A stretch of 64,000 nucleotides of DNA, from assembly GCF_000374545.1 (NCBI RefSeq), contig NZ_KB894582.1, forward strand, positions 248,001-312,000. The letters are read 5' to 3'. Both the position numbers and the translations under genes were made by a program. This DNA is from Anaeromusa acidaminophila DSM 3853 (GTDB lineage Bacteria; Bacillota; Negativicutes; Anaeromusales; Anaeromusaceae). This document shows, piece after piece, positions 41,712-52,000 of this stretch (position 1 is the stretch's first letter; every line of letters starts with the position of its first letter). The notes beneath the pieces are model-generated. The model ran no database searches and had not been told where the DNA came from. It worked only from the letters and a program-made list of their open reading frames with translations.

Positions 41712-41728
41712 TTGATATACGATATCAA
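41712..41728. promoter_or_regulatory. 17-bp palindromic operator candidate
   Basis: TTGATAT-ACG-ATATCAA, a perfect 7-bp inverted repeat 24 nt before the DMT transporter ATG. Length and symmetry suit a dimeric repressor; no regulator gene is adjacent. Confidence 0.5.
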
Positions 41729-41752
41729 GACGGTAAAAAGGAGAAATAAACG

Positions 41753-42631
41753 ATGTCGCATGTGCACGGAGTGTTAGTATTGGTTGCGTTGCTGTGGGGG
41801 CTCAATCCGCCGGTAATGAAATTGGGATTGGAAGAAGTGCCCCCTATGGCGTATAATGCCATTCGCATGCTGGCGGCCTTGGCGGTGGGGTGGATTGTCT
41901 TCCGGCGGGCGGCGGTATGGCTGCCTTTAAGGCGTGAGGACTTGCGGCTGCTGGCGGTGTCCAGTTTCGGCTTTTTCTCGTTTCAGATTTTTTTTACCTT
42001 TGGCGTACAACTGACGACGGCCGGAAATGCCTCTTTGATTTTAGGGTTGCTCCCTGTGAGTGTGGCGATCATCAATCGCATACATGGCCTGGAGGGCATT
42101 CGGCGCTTGACGGTGGCGGGGATTGTTGTTTCTCTGCTGGGCGTGCTGGTTATGGTTTGGGGGGCTGGCAAGGAGTTTAGTTTGGCAGGACCGCATGTAT
42201 TGGGAGGCTTGCTTTTGCTTTGCGCTCAGCTAGGCTATGGATACTATACGGTTTTTTCCCGGCTGCTGCTCGTGCGATATTCGCCGTACCAGGTTACGGC
42301 GTACGTGATCTTGACGACGACGATCTTATTTGTACTAGTGGCGTTGCCGGATATGCTGGCGGTGGATTGGTCTGCGCTGTCGACGGTGGCCTGGAGCAGC
42401 GTCCTTTATTCCGGCGTGTTTCCGCTTAGTCTGGCCAATGGTCTTTGGGTATGGGATACTGGCAAGGTGGGGAGTACAACGGCCTCTCTTTATAATAATT
42501 TGGCGCCGGTCTTCGCCGTGGCGGCGGGATATGCATTTCTGGGCGAAGCCTTCGGCGGCGTCCAAGTATTGGGCGCGGGAGTTATTTTTGCCGGTCTGTA
42601 TTTGACGCGCTGGGCCCAAAGGCGCCCGTGA
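41753..42631 (+). CDS. EamA/DMT-family transporter
   Basis: 292 residues with ten hydrophobic helices arranged as two EamA repeats (ALLWGLNPPVMKLGLEEVPP at the start; LYNNLAPVFAVAAGYAFLGE near the end, the typical proline- and glutamate-containing second-repeat motif). Drug/metabolite exporters of this group carry amino acids or other small metabolites; the substrate is not predictable. AAAAGGAG precedes the ATG. Monocistronic. Confidence 0.92.
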   Translation: MSHVHGVLVLVALLWGLNPPVMKLGLEEVPPMAYNAIRMLAALAVGWIVFRRAAVWLPLRREDLRLLAVSSFGFFSFQIFFTFGVQLTTAGNASLILGLLPVSVAIINRIHGLEGIRRLTVAGIVVSLLGVLVMVWGAGKEFSLAGPHVLGGLLLLCAQLGYGYYTVFSRLLLVRYSPYQVTAYVILTTTILFVLVALPDMLAVDWSALSTVAWSSVLYSGVFPLSLANGLWVWDTGKVGSTTASLYNNLAPVFAVAAGYAFLGEAFGGVQVLGAGVIFAGLYLTRWAQRRP

Positions 42632-42800
42632 TAATGGAAAAATAAGGATTGCCAATAGCGGCGCCCTTTATTTTTTATGGAAATTTATAAGTTTTTGTTC
42701 CACTTTTGGGCAGGGGGGCGTGATTCTTTTGGAGAAACCTAAACTGCAAAATAAGTTTGATGATTCGAACAATAAACAGGGGAAGGAATGAAGCAAGAAC

Positions 42801-44702
42801 ATGAAAGAGAGGCGTGTTTTAGCGGCGGCGGTCGCGGTTATCGCGGCTGTAATGGCGGCTGTGGCGCAACAGGCAGGTTTGTGGGCGGTCGTGCTGGCTA
42901 CAGTAGCAGGGGGGATTGGCGTTTTTTATTTGAGCGGAAGCAGAGGCGGTGCGGAGACCGTTTCTAAACCGCTTGTCGGAGTGGCTGTTAGCGAGAAAAA
43001 GCAAGGGTATGGCAATGACTTATATTCCTTGGCGGAGACGATGGGATTTATTTCTCAGCAATTGGTTTGGTTAGTAGGGAAAAGCACAACGGCTTTGCAG
43101 CAGTTGAGCGTACATACGCAGAAAGTGGCTGATGCCAGTCATCACAACGCCAGTGGTTTAGAGGAGGCCTCGGCCAGCACCGAAGAAATGGCCGCCTCGG
43201 CGGAACTTGTCAGCGTGTCCAGCGGTGAAGCCCTAGAAGAATGTCGCCGATCGACGCAGCTTGCCGTAGGCAATCGGCAGGAGGTGCGCGCGTTGGCGTC
43301 GGATATGCTGCAGGTGGCGCATATTGTGGAAGAGGCTTCGAAGTCTATAGGGCAATTGGAGGAAGCGTCCCGCCGTATTGTGGATAGTGTTGGCAGCATA
43401 CATGCTATTGCGGATCAAACTAATCTTTTGGCTCTAAATGCGGCTATTGAGGCGGCTCGAGCCGGTGAGCAGGGGCGCGGTTTTGCGGTAGTAGCGGAAG
43501 AAGTACGCAAGCTGGCTGGTGAAAGCGCTGTTATCAGCAAGGAGATCGCTACGACCGTCGGAGAAATGGCCCAGCGTACGCAGGCTGTGACACAGGCTAT
43601 GCAAGGAGCGCAAACGGCGTTGCAAGGCGTGGATGAAGCGGCTGGGCGTTCGGAAAAAGCGTTGGATGAAATCGTAGCTTCTATGGGAGGCATTGAAAAA
43701 TCAGTGGAGCGTTTGGCACAGGCTTCGGATGAGCAGCGTCACGGAGCTGCGGAGATGGCGACTGTGCTGGAGGAACTTAGCCGCGCCACTGTGGAGATTG
43801 CTGCGAGTACGCAAGAAGCCTTGGATAGCGTTACTTCCCAGGAAAAAACAGCGGAAGAAATCTTGCAGCAGGCGAAGAAGATGGCGGAATCGGTAGACGG
43901 CATGCAGGAATTCGCCAGCCATTTTAAGCAGTCTGAGGATTTGATTTTTGCAGTTAATCCTTTCGCAGCGCCCCAGGTGATTCGCGAGCGTTATGTGCCG
44001 GTTTTAGAGGAAGTAGCTCGGCAGGTGGGTAAAAAAGCCAGAGTAATTATTGTTTCAGATTATGACGCCCTGGGACGCGCCTTGGCTAACGGCACCGCCG
44101 ACATTGGATGGTTTTCGCCATTTGCCTATATTGCAGCCAGGGAGCGTCATGGAGTGCGACCGCTTGTGACGCCTGTCGTCAACGGCAGTCCTTCTTACCA
44201 TGGTTTGATTATTGCTCGTAAGGACAGACGGCTTCAGACATTGGAATCCTTGGACGGCAAGCGCTTTGCTTTTGTAGACCCGCAGTCCGCATCAGGTTAT
44301 GTATATCCTAAAGCCATGTTGCTGGAACAAGGGAAGAACCCGGAACGCTTTTTCGGTGAAACGCGCTTTTTGGGTAGCCATAACCGGGTGATTGACGCCG
44401 TCTTGTCAGGACAAATGGATGCTGGCGCTACTTATACGGAAGCGATGGATGCGGCGCGTGCGGCGGGTTCGGCGGTACATGAATTGATGGAAGTGGCCCG
44501 AACGGAGGCCATTCCTAAAGACGCTATTGCAGCCCGGGCTGACGTGGATAAAGAATTGACGCAGGCTATCAGCGAAGCGTTTGTTCGTTTAAGCTCAGCG
44601 GGAGGTCAGGAGTTGCTGCGCAAAAGTCAAATCGACGGCTTTGTACGTAGTGATGACGCGGCATATGATGTCATTCGCCGAGCGGCTAAGGTAACGCAGT
44701 AA
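42801..44702 (+). CDS. Chemoreceptor with C-terminal PhnD-like binding domain
   Basis: 633 residues. Two closely spaced TM helices (about 6-21 and 27-47) with almost no extracytoplasmic loop; no HAMP. Then the chemoreceptor signalling domain (about 75-375), tip [20 protein letters not shown] at 203-222 and [16 protein letters not shown]. Residues 380-633 form a second domain resembling PhnD/phosphonate-binding proteins: [33 protein letters not shown] (434-446), [18 protein letters not shown] (491-508) and [16 protein letters not shown]. With an even number of TM helices the binding domain would be cytosolic. A weak GGAAGGA lies 14 nt before the ATG. Soluble-side ligand sensing for taxis is the likely role. 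Confidence 0.9.
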   Translation: MKERRVLAAAVAVIAAVMAAVAQQAGLWAVVLATVAGGIGVFYLSGSRGGAETVSKPLVGVAVSEKKQGYGNDLYSLAETMGFISQQLVWLVGKSTTALQQLSVHTQKVADASHHNASGLEEASASTEEMAASAELVSVSSGEALEECRRSTQLAVGNRQEVRALASDMLQVAHIVEEASKSIGQLEEASRRIVDSVGSIHAIADQTNLLALNAAIEAARAGEQGRGFAVVAEEVRKLAGESAVISKEIATTVGEMAQRTQAVTQAMQGAQTALQGVDEAAGRSEKALDEIVASMGGIEKSVERLAQASDEQRHGAAEMATVLEELSRATVEIAASTQEALDSVTSQEKTAEEILQQAKKMAESVDGMQEFASHFKQSEDLIFAVNPFAAPQVIRERYVPVLEEVARQVGKKARVIIVSDYDALGRALANGTADIGWFSPFAYIAARERHGVRPLVTPVVNGSPSYHGLIIARKDRRLQTLESLDGKRFAFVDPQSASGYVYPKAMLLEQGKNPERFFGETRFLGSHNRVIDAVLSGQMDAGATYTEAMDAARAAGSAVHELMEVARTEAIPKDAIAARADVDKELTQAISEAFVRLSSAGGQELLRKSQIDGFVRSDDAAYDVIRRAAKVTQ

Positions 44703-44709
44703 TTAAAAG

Positions 44710-44755
44710 AATAGCAAAGCCCGCTGACAGGCAGTTGTCAGCGGGTTTTGCTATT
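44710..44755 (+). terminator. Long hairpin after the chemoreceptor
   Basis: 20-bp stem with one G-T pair (AATAGCAAAG... / ...TTTTGCTATT) and a 6-nt loop. The T-rich segment is within the stem, so it should stop transcription, possibly less efficiently. Confidence 0.7.
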
Positions 44756-44780
44756 CTAGAATAAAGCAGAAGCTCTTACT

Positions 44781-44802
44781 GGAGCGGAAGGACTTCCGCT
44801 CC
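44781..44802 (+). promoter_or_regulatory. Palindrome before sbcD
   Basis: GGAGCGGAAG-GA-CTTCCGCTCC, a perfect 10-bp inverted repeat 50 nt before sbcD. Either an operator or a 5' leader hairpin; nothing decides between these. Confidence 0.4.
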
Positions 44803-44851
44803 AAGGCGGCGAAAAGAAAAAAGAAACTACGTTCGCATTCGGAGGTGGAGT

Positions 44852-45985
44852 ATGCGCTTTTTACATACATCGGATTGGCATTTAGGCCGTCTGTTTCACG
44901 GCGTGCATTTAACGGAGGATCAGGCTTATGTTTTGGAACAACTGGTGGCTTTAGCCAAAGAAGCCAAGGTAGACGCCGTACTCGTAGCCGGAGATATTTA
45001 TGACCGGGCGGTGCCACCGGCGGAAGCAGTGGAACTTTTGAACGAGGTACTGCGTAAGTTGGTGTTGGAGTGCGCTTTGCCGACGGTATTGATCGCCGGC
45101 AATCACGACAGTCCGGAGCGGCTGGGTTTTGGGAGCGCTCTTTTGGCGCGCCAGGGGTTGCATGTGGCAGGCCCGCTGCAGGCGCGGCAGCCTGCGCTTA
45201 TCTTAGAAGACATGGCCGGTCCTGTGCATATTTTATCCTTGCCTTATGCCGAGCCGGCGGCCGTTCGCTACGCTTTGGGGGAGGAAGCGGCCGATCATGA
45301 TGCGGCTCTGCACTGCCAAATAGCGGCTGCCTTGGCAAACGTGCCGCAGGGAGTCCGCAAGGTGGCGGTAGCGCATGCTTTTGTGGCTGGCGGAGCGGCC
45401 AGCGATTCGGAACGTCCCTTGTCCGTGGGCGGCAGCGGTATGGTGGGGGCGGACGCTTTTGCGGCCTTTGACTATACGGCATTAGGCCATTTACACGGCT
45501 GTCAGCAAAGCGGCCATAAGGTTCGCTATTCCGGTTCGCTGCTGAAATACTCTTTTCAAGAGGCGGAGCAGACTAAGGGCGTTCATTTGGTGGATCTGGC
45601 GGCGGATGGCGCTGTATCGGTGGAAACGGTGCGCTTGACGCCGCGGCGTGATGTGGTGTGCTGGCAGGGAAACTTCCAGGAGCTGTTGGCTCGGTCTAAG
45701 TGCAGCGATTATTTGATGGTGACCCTAACAGACGATGCGCCGGTGCTTGACGCCAAGGGGCGGCTGCAGCAGCATCATCCGGAAATTCTGCATTTAGAAT
45801 ACGCCCGCTTGCAAAAGCTGAAGGAGCAGCAAGGCGTGCAGGATCATCGCCGTTTGGGACCGGAAGAGCTGTTTGCCTGCTTTTTCCGTGAAGTGGCTGG
45901 GCGGGAATGGAAGCGCGAAGAAGAGGCGCTTTTTGCCGCTTTAGTAGAAGAAGAATATCGGCGGCAGCGGGAGGTGGGCTTATGA
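44852..45985 (+). CDS. sbcD: Exonuclease SbcCD subunit D
   Basis: 377 residues. Calcineurin-type phosphoesterase metal motifs: SDWHLGR, VAGDIYDR, IAGNHDSPERL, VAHAFVAGG and LGHLHG. This is the Mre11-like nuclease that opens hairpins and trims blocked DNA ends. A GGAGGTGGAGT lies before the ATG. Its TGA overlaps the sbcC ATG (ATGA). First gene of an 11.3-kb repair operon. Confidence 0.96.
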   Translation: MRFLHTSDWHLGRLFHGVHLTEDQAYVLEQLVALAKEAKVDAVLVAGDIYDRAVPPAEAVELLNEVLRKLVLECALPTVLIAGNHDSPERLGFGSALLARQGLHVAGPLQARQPALILEDMAGPVHILSLPYAEPAAVRYALGEEAADHDAALHCQIAAALANVPQGVRKVAVAHAFVAGGAASDSERPLSVGGSGMVGADAFAAFDYTALGHLHGCQQSGHKVRYSGSLLKYSFQEAEQTKGVHLVDLAADGAVSVETVRLTPRRDVVCWQGNFQELLARSKCSDYLMVTLTDDAPVLDAKGRLQQHHPEILHLEYARLQKLKEQQGVQDHRRLGPEELFACFFREVAGREWKREEEALFAALVEEEYRRQREVGL

Positions 45986-48900
45986 GGCCGTTATGGCTGC
46001 GCATACAGGCCTTTGGCGCTTATGCGGCGTCGCAGACGTTGGATTTTTCTTGTTTAGGAGATGTGCGTTTATTTTTGATTCACGGGCCGACCGGCGCTGG
46101 AAAAACGACCGTGTTGGACGCGATTTGCTTTGCTTTATACGGCAGCGCCAGCGGCGATTTGCGAGAGGTGCGCCATTTGCGCAGCGACTATGCGTCGCCT
46201 CAAGAGGCTACCGAGGTGGAGCTTCGTTTTGCTGTGGGCGAGCGTATTTTGCGCGTGCAGCGGCGGCCGGAGCAGCAGCGTCCGAAATTGCGGGGCGAAG
46301 GCTTTCGTCAGATTCCGGCGGAAGCGATTTTATATGAAGAGGGGCCGGACGGGGAGAAACTTCTGGCCTCTCGCTGGCAGGATGTTACGCGCCGTGTGGA
46401 GGAGATCTTAGGCTTTCAAGCGGCTCAGTTCCGGCAAGTGGTGCTGCTGCCGCAGGGGCAATTCCGGCAATTGTTGGTGGCTGGCTCTAAAGAGCGAGAA
46501 GAAATCTTGCAAAACCTCTTTCGCACGGAATTGTACGCACGCTTGGAGCAAGGACTGAAAGAGAAAGCACAAAGCGGCGCGAAGCGTTTTCAGGCGCTGC
46601 GCGATGAAGAAACCTGGCTGCTGGCGGAAGCGGGGGCGGAGTCAAAAACAGCTCTGCAGGAGCGTTGCGTGACGGCGCAGCAGGCAGCGGCAGAAGCGGA
46701 GCTTCGCCTAAGGGACGGGCAACAGGCGGCGGAAGAACGACGTATGGAGTTGGCGGCGGCGCAGCAAGCGGCAGATCGTTTTACGGAAAAAGAAGCTGCC
46801 GACCAAGAGGTGTTGCAATTACTGGCAGGCGGTGAAGAGGCGGCAAAGCTGGCGGCTCGGTTAGAAGCGGCGCAGCAAGCGGCCTCTTTGGAGGATCTCT
46901 GGCGGCAATGGCAGCAGTTAGCGCAAGAGGCGGCATCTCAAGAAAAAGAAAGCAGGCGTGCAGAGGAACATGCTTCTGCCGCGGCAACGGCGAAGGAAGC
47001 CGCTCGGGATGCTTGGGAAAAGCTGCAGCCCCAAGAAGCGGTTTTGCGGCAACTTCAAGCTAGGCAATTGGAACTGGAAGGGCAGGCGCAAGAGTACGAA
47101 CGCTGGCAAACAGCGCGTCAGCAGGCGGCGGAGCTAGAATCGGCTTGGATTCAAGCCCAAGAACGGGCGGTGCGGCAAGAAGAACGGCTGCAACAGCGGC
47201 AACGCGCCTGGACGGAGTTGGAAACGAAGCAGCAAAGCTTAACCATGGCGGGTGAGAAAGCGCCGCAACTGGAGCGAGAAGCGGCCAGGCTGCAAAGCCG
47301 GCTGTCTATTTTGCAGCGCCTGACGGAACTGCGCGTGAAGCTGACAGAACAGGCGCGGCGTCAGCACGAGCATTCGGTAACGCTGCAAAATGCCTGTGCC
47401 AGCGAGGAAAGCGCCAGGCGAACCTTAGCGGCGCTGCGGCAGCAATGGCAGAAACAGCAAGCTGCGCTGCTGGCGGCTGAACTGGAGGCGGGAGAGCCTT
47501 GTCCGGTTTGCGGCGCGCTGGAACATCCCCAAAAAGCTTCTTTTGCAGGAATGCTGCAGCCGCAGGATGTGGAGCAGGCCGAAGCGGCGTGGTTGAAATG
47601 GCAGCAGGCGCATAGTAAGGCGTTAGCGCAGGCGGCGCAGCAGGAAGCGGCGCAAAAGCTGCTGGCGGAGCAGGAAAACGAGTGCTTGCAGGAACTGGGG
47701 GAGCAGCAGGACTTGTCCCTTCTGGAAGCGAAGGCGGAGGCGCAACAAGCGGCGGAGCTGGCGCAACAGGCGCAGCAAGCTTTGGAAGAAGCAGCCCGGT
47801 GCGCTGCGAAACGACAAGGAGAGCAGGAAAAACTGCTTCAAGTCGAAAGAGAGCGTGAAGCGGCGGTTTTTGCTAGAGAAAAAGCCGGCAGCGCCTTAGA
47901 GGCGGCCAAGGCGGTGCTGCAGGAATGTTCCAAGCGAGTACCGGAAGCGTTACGTCAGGAAGGCGCGCTGGCGGCGGCGCGGCGCGCTTGCACCCAGCAA
48001 CTGGAGCAAGTGCAGATTTCTTTAGTCCAGGCGGAGAAGCGCCTCCACGAAACGGCGCAGCATTTTGAAACAGCGCAGGCTTTGTCTAAGCAGGCTCAGA
48101 CGGCGGCAGCAGCCGCGGCGGCGAGGCTGGAGGAAGGAAACGTTTTTTGGCTGCAACGCTTGCAGCAGAGCGGTTTTGCGGGACAGGAAGCTTTTGAACA
48201 GTCACGGGCCGCCGAAGCGCAGCGGCGTTTGTGGGGGCAGCAGCTTGAAGCAAGGCGGCAAAAAGAGGCAGCGTCGCAGGAACGTGTGCGGCGGGCCCAG
48301 GAAGCGGTAGCCGGGCTGACGCCGCCGAATTTGGCGGCGTTTGTGGCCGCGCAGGAACAAGCCGCGGCTGTGGAGGCGGCCTTGAGGGAAACAAAAGTTC
48401 GCTTGGAAGAAGCCTGGAAACGGGACCAGGAACGAGTGACACGTTTGCAAAGCATCGCCAAAGAATTAGCGGCTGTGGAGGAAGCGCAAGGCGCAGTAGC
48501 GGCGTTAGCGGCGATGGCGGGAGGCGGCAACGCTTTGAACTTGACCTTTCAGCGTTATGTGCTGCGCACGCTGCTGGATGATGTGGTGGAAGAAGCGAAT
48601 GCGCGTCTTTCCTTAATGAGCCGGGGTCGTTATGCTCTGCAGCGTTCCAGCGTGCTAGCGGACGCCCGCAAGGCTGGCGGCTTGGATTTAGAGGTGTTTG
48701 ACAGCTATACGGGCGTGCCCAGGCCGGTGGGAACCTTGTCCGGCGGCGAAAGTTTTCTGGCGTCTTTGGCGCTGGCCCTGGGGCTTTCCGATGTGGTGCA
48801 GGCCTATGCGGGGGGCATGCGCCTGGACACGATTTTAGTGGATGAGGGATTTGGCACCCTCGACCCGGAAGCCCTGGAACTGGCTATGCGAGCGTTAGTG

Positions 48901-49029
48901 GATCTACAGAGCGGCGGACGGCTGGTAGGAATTATTTCTCATGTGCCGGAGTTGAAGGAGCGGATTGGCGCGCGCCTGGAGGTCATTCCCGGCGAGCGGG
49001 GCAGTCGCGCGGTTTTTCATTTACCCTAG
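45982..49029 (+). CDS. sbcC: Exonuclease SbcCD subunit C (Rad50-like ATPase)
   Basis: 1015 residues from ATG 45982, coupled to sbcD. N-terminal ATPase half with Walker A IHGPTGAGKTTVLDAICFAL and Q-loop QVVLLPQGQFRQLL; about 750 residues of Ala/Gln/Glu-rich coiled coil broken by the zinc hook CPVC (in EPCPVCGALEHP, about residue 506); C-terminal half with signature TLSGGESFLASLALALGLSD, Walker B LVDEGFGTLD and ISHVPELK. Clamps DNA and drives the SbcD nuclease. The coil is unusually rich in repeated Gln-Ala codons. Confidence 0.95.
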   Translation: MRPLWLRIQAFGAYAASQTLDFSCLGDVRLFLIHGPTGAGKTTVLDAICFALYGSASGDLREVRHLRSDYASPQEATEVELRFAVGERILRVQRRPEQQRPKLRGEGFRQIPAEAILYEEGPDGEKLLASRWQDVTRRVEEILGFQAAQFRQVVLLPQGQFRQLLVAGSKEREEILQNLFRTELYARLEQGLKEKAQSGAKRFQALRDEETWLLAEAGAESKTALQERCVTAQQAAAEAELRLRDGQQAAEERRMELAAAQQAADRFTEKEAADQEVLQLLAGGEEAAKLAARLEAAQQAASLEDLWRQWQQLAQEAASQEKESRRAEEHASAAATAKEAARDAWEKLQPQEAVLRQLQARQLELEGQAQEYERWQTARQQAAELESAWIQAQERAVRQEERLQQRQRAWTELETKQQSLTMAGEKAPQLEREAARLQSRLSILQRLTELRVKLTEQARRQHEHSVTLQNACASEESARRTLAALRQQWQKQQAALLAAELEAGEPCPVCGALEHPQKASFAGMLQPQDVEQAEAAWLKWQQAHSKALAQAAQQEAAQKLLAEQENECLQELGEQQDLSLLEAKAEAQQAAELAQQAQQALEEAARCAAKRQGEQEKLLQVEREREAAVFAREKAGSALEAAKAVLQECSKRVPEALRQEGALAAARRACTQQLEQVQISLVQAEKRLHETAQHFETAQALSKQAQTAAAAAAARLEEGNVFWLQRLQQSGFAGQEAFEQSRAAEAQRRLWGQQLEARRQKEAASQERVRRAQEAVAGLTPPNLAAFVAAQEQAAAVEAALRETKVRLEEAWKRDQERVTRLQSIAKELAAVEEAQGAVAALAAMAGGGNALNLTFQRYVLRTLLDDVVEEANARLSLMSRGRYALQRSSVLADARKAGGLDLEVFDSYTGVPRPVGTLSGGESFLASLALALGLSDVVQAYAGGMRLDTILVDEGFGTLDPEALELAMRALVDLQSGGRLVGIISHVPELKERIGARLEVIPGERGSRAVFHLP

Positions 49030-49055
49030 GGCTAAAGGTTTAAGGAGGAACATGC

Positions 49056-52000
49056 ATGAAGCTAAGAGTGGTTATGGGGCGCGCCGGGAGCGGAAAGACC
49101 CATTTGTGCTTGGAAGAGATACGCCGCAAGCTACTGGCTCAGCCGGAGGGAGCGCCCTTAGTGCTGCTGCTGCCGGAACACGCCACGTATCAGGTGGAGC
49201 GGGAACTGGCGGCGACGCCGGGCTTGCAGGGATTTATTCGCGCTCATGTGTTGGGCTTCCGGCGTTTGTCCTATCGGGTGTTGCAGGAAACCGGCGGCGC
49301 GGCGCGGCCTCAATTGGATGAGCTGGGGAAAACGCTGCTGGTCACGCGCCTGTTGCGGCAACTGGAGCCGCAGCTGCGTTCCTTCGGGCGGGCGGCGAGG
49401 CAGCGCGGCTTTGCCATGCAGGCTATGGGACTTTTGGAAGAATGCAAAACCTATCGCCTGCCGCCGGAAGCCTTGCAGACAGCGGCCCGGACGGAACAGC
49501 GGCAAGGACGCTCTTTGCTGGCGGACAAACTACATGACTTGGCGCTTCTTTATACGGAGTTTTCGCAGTCCTTGCAGGAACGCTATCATGATGCGCAAGA
49601 CCGCATGACGATGTTGGCGGAACGGGCCCAAGAGTCGGCGCTGCTGCGAGGCTGCGAGGTTTGGGTTGATGGCTTTGCCTGGTTCAATCCGCAGGAGCTG
49701 GCAGTCTTGGGCGCGATTTTGCCGCTAGCCGCAGAGGTGACCGTAACACTGTGCCTTGACGGCGCGGAACTTGCGCGATATGAAGCGGAAACGTCCTTGT
49801 TTCACAGGCAATGGCGGACGAGGGAAGATTTGCGGCGTTTGGCAGCGCAGTTGGGCGCCCAGTATGAAGAAGTCAATCTGGAAAAACAATGGCGTTTTGA
49901 CAGCGGCGCATTGCAGCATTTAGAAGAGCGTTTTTTCCGCTTTCCTGTGCGCTCCTTGCCGGAAGCGCCTCAGGGCGTAGTTCTTGTAGAAGCGGCGAAT
50001 GGGCGCGCCGCGGCGGCGGGCATTGCTAGAGACATGCTGCGCTTGGTGCGCGAAGAGGGCTGGCGTTGGCGCGATATAGCCGTGCTGGTGCGTGACGAAG
50101 AGTATCGGGATTGGCTGGAGGCCGCGTTAACGGATTACGGCATTCCTTACTTTAGCGACCAGCCCAGGCAGGCGCAGCATCACCCTTTGGCGGAGCTTAT
50201 TCGTTCCGCCCTGGAAGTCGTTATGGGAAATTGGGGTTATGAGGCTATTTTCCGTTGCCTGAAAACAGATTTTTTTCCGTTAGAGCGAGCTGCAGTGGAT
50301 AAATTGGAAAACTATGTCTTGTGCTTTGGCTTGCGCGGCCGCCGCTGGACGCAAGAGGAGCCTTGGCGTTATTGGCGGCGTCTGGCTTTGGCGGAGGAGG
50401 ACGAAGGCTTGGATGAAGCAAGTCAAGAAGAATTGGCTTGTCTCGATAACTGGCGGCGTCAAGCGGCGCAACCGCTGGCGGAGCTGGAAATGTCTCTGGG
50501 CCGGGCCTCTACCGTGCGAGCCCAGGCAACGGCTTTGTTCCAGTTTTTGGAGCGCTTGGAAGCGCCTCTGCGTTTAGAAGAATGGGCGCAGCGAGCCGAG
50601 GAGCTGCAAGAACTGGATGAAGCGCTGGAACACAGACAGTTTTGGGGGCAGACGGTGGCTTTGTTAGAACAACTAGTGGAGGTTCTAGGGGATGAATCTC
50701 TGCCGCCGGAGGAGTTTGCGGCTCTTTTGCAGGAAGGGCTGGAAGCTATGACTCTTAGTCTGGTGCCTCCCGGTTTGGACCATGTAGTGCTGGCGACGCT
50801 GGGCAATACAAGTCTGGCCAACGTGAAGGCCGTATATCTTCCCGGCGTCAACGAAGGCGCTCTGCCTAGGAGAGCCAGGGAAGAGGGGCTTTTGAGCGAC
50901 AGCGAGCGGCGGGCGTTGCGCGGCGCCGGGCTGGAGCTCGCGCCGGGAGCGCAGGCGGATATGCTCGGAGAGCGATTTTTAGTATATACGGCGTTGAGTC
51001 GTTCTTGCCGTTATTTATGGCTCAGTTACGCTTTGGCTGATGCAGAGGGGAAAAGTCAAGCGCCTTCCTTGATTGTACGCCGCCTGCGCGAATTGTGGCC
51101 GCAGCTGCCGCTGCAAAGCTTGCCGCTGGATATTCCGGCAGGCGAGGAGGCTGCTTATGCAGTACAGCCGGAACAAGCCTTGGCGGCTTTGCCGGGCGTG
51201 CTGCGGCGCTATCGGGAAAGCGGCGAATTAGCGCCGCTTTGGCGGGAAGTGTATAATTGGGGGCTTCGCTGCCGCCCAGAGGAGTTGCGGCGCTATTTGA
51301 CAGGCTTATTCCATGATAATCGCGAACGGCTGCTGCCGCCGGAATTAGCGCAGCGTCTGTTTTTGCGCGGTCAGCGCCTCAGCGGCAGCGTGACGCGCTT
51401 TGAGGCCTTTCAAGCCTGCCCGTTTCGGCATTTCGCGCGCTATGGCTTAGGCTTGCGGCAACGTTCCGTCTTTCGCTTGGCGGCGCCCGATTTGGGGCAG
51501 TTTCTGCATGCGTCCTTGAAAGAATATGGTGAACGCTTAGCGGCCAAAGGGCAAAGCTGGGCGGACCCGGGAGACGACGAGCGCGTGGCTTTGTGTGAAG
51601 AAGTAGTGAATGCGTTGGCGCCGAGGCTGCAAAATGAAATTTTGCTCAGTTCCGGCCAGCACAGGCACCTGCTGCGCCGCTTAGGACGCACGGTGCGCCG
51701 AGCGGCGAAACAATTGAGCGATTTTGCGGCGGCCGGCAGTTTTAAGACTTGCTGGCTGGAGCAGTGCTTTGGCCGTGGCGAGCAGGCGCTGCCGCCATTG
51801 ACGTTTCATTTGCCCGGAGGGCAGCGTTTGGATATTTCCGGGCAGATTGACCGGGTAGATAGCGCCGAGCAAGATGGCCTTCGCTATTTGCTTGTGATTG
51901 ACTATAAGTCCGGCAAGGCGGGACTGAATCTCGATCAGATTTACTATGGACTGCGCCTGCAGCTTCTGACCTACTTGCTGGTGGCGCTCGAAGCCGGCCG

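Noticed and set aside
45982-49029. Many long frames opposite sbcC, addB and addA
   Set aside because: They arise from GC-rich, Ala/Gln/Leu-biased codons; they lack ribosome sites and overlap well-conserved genes.
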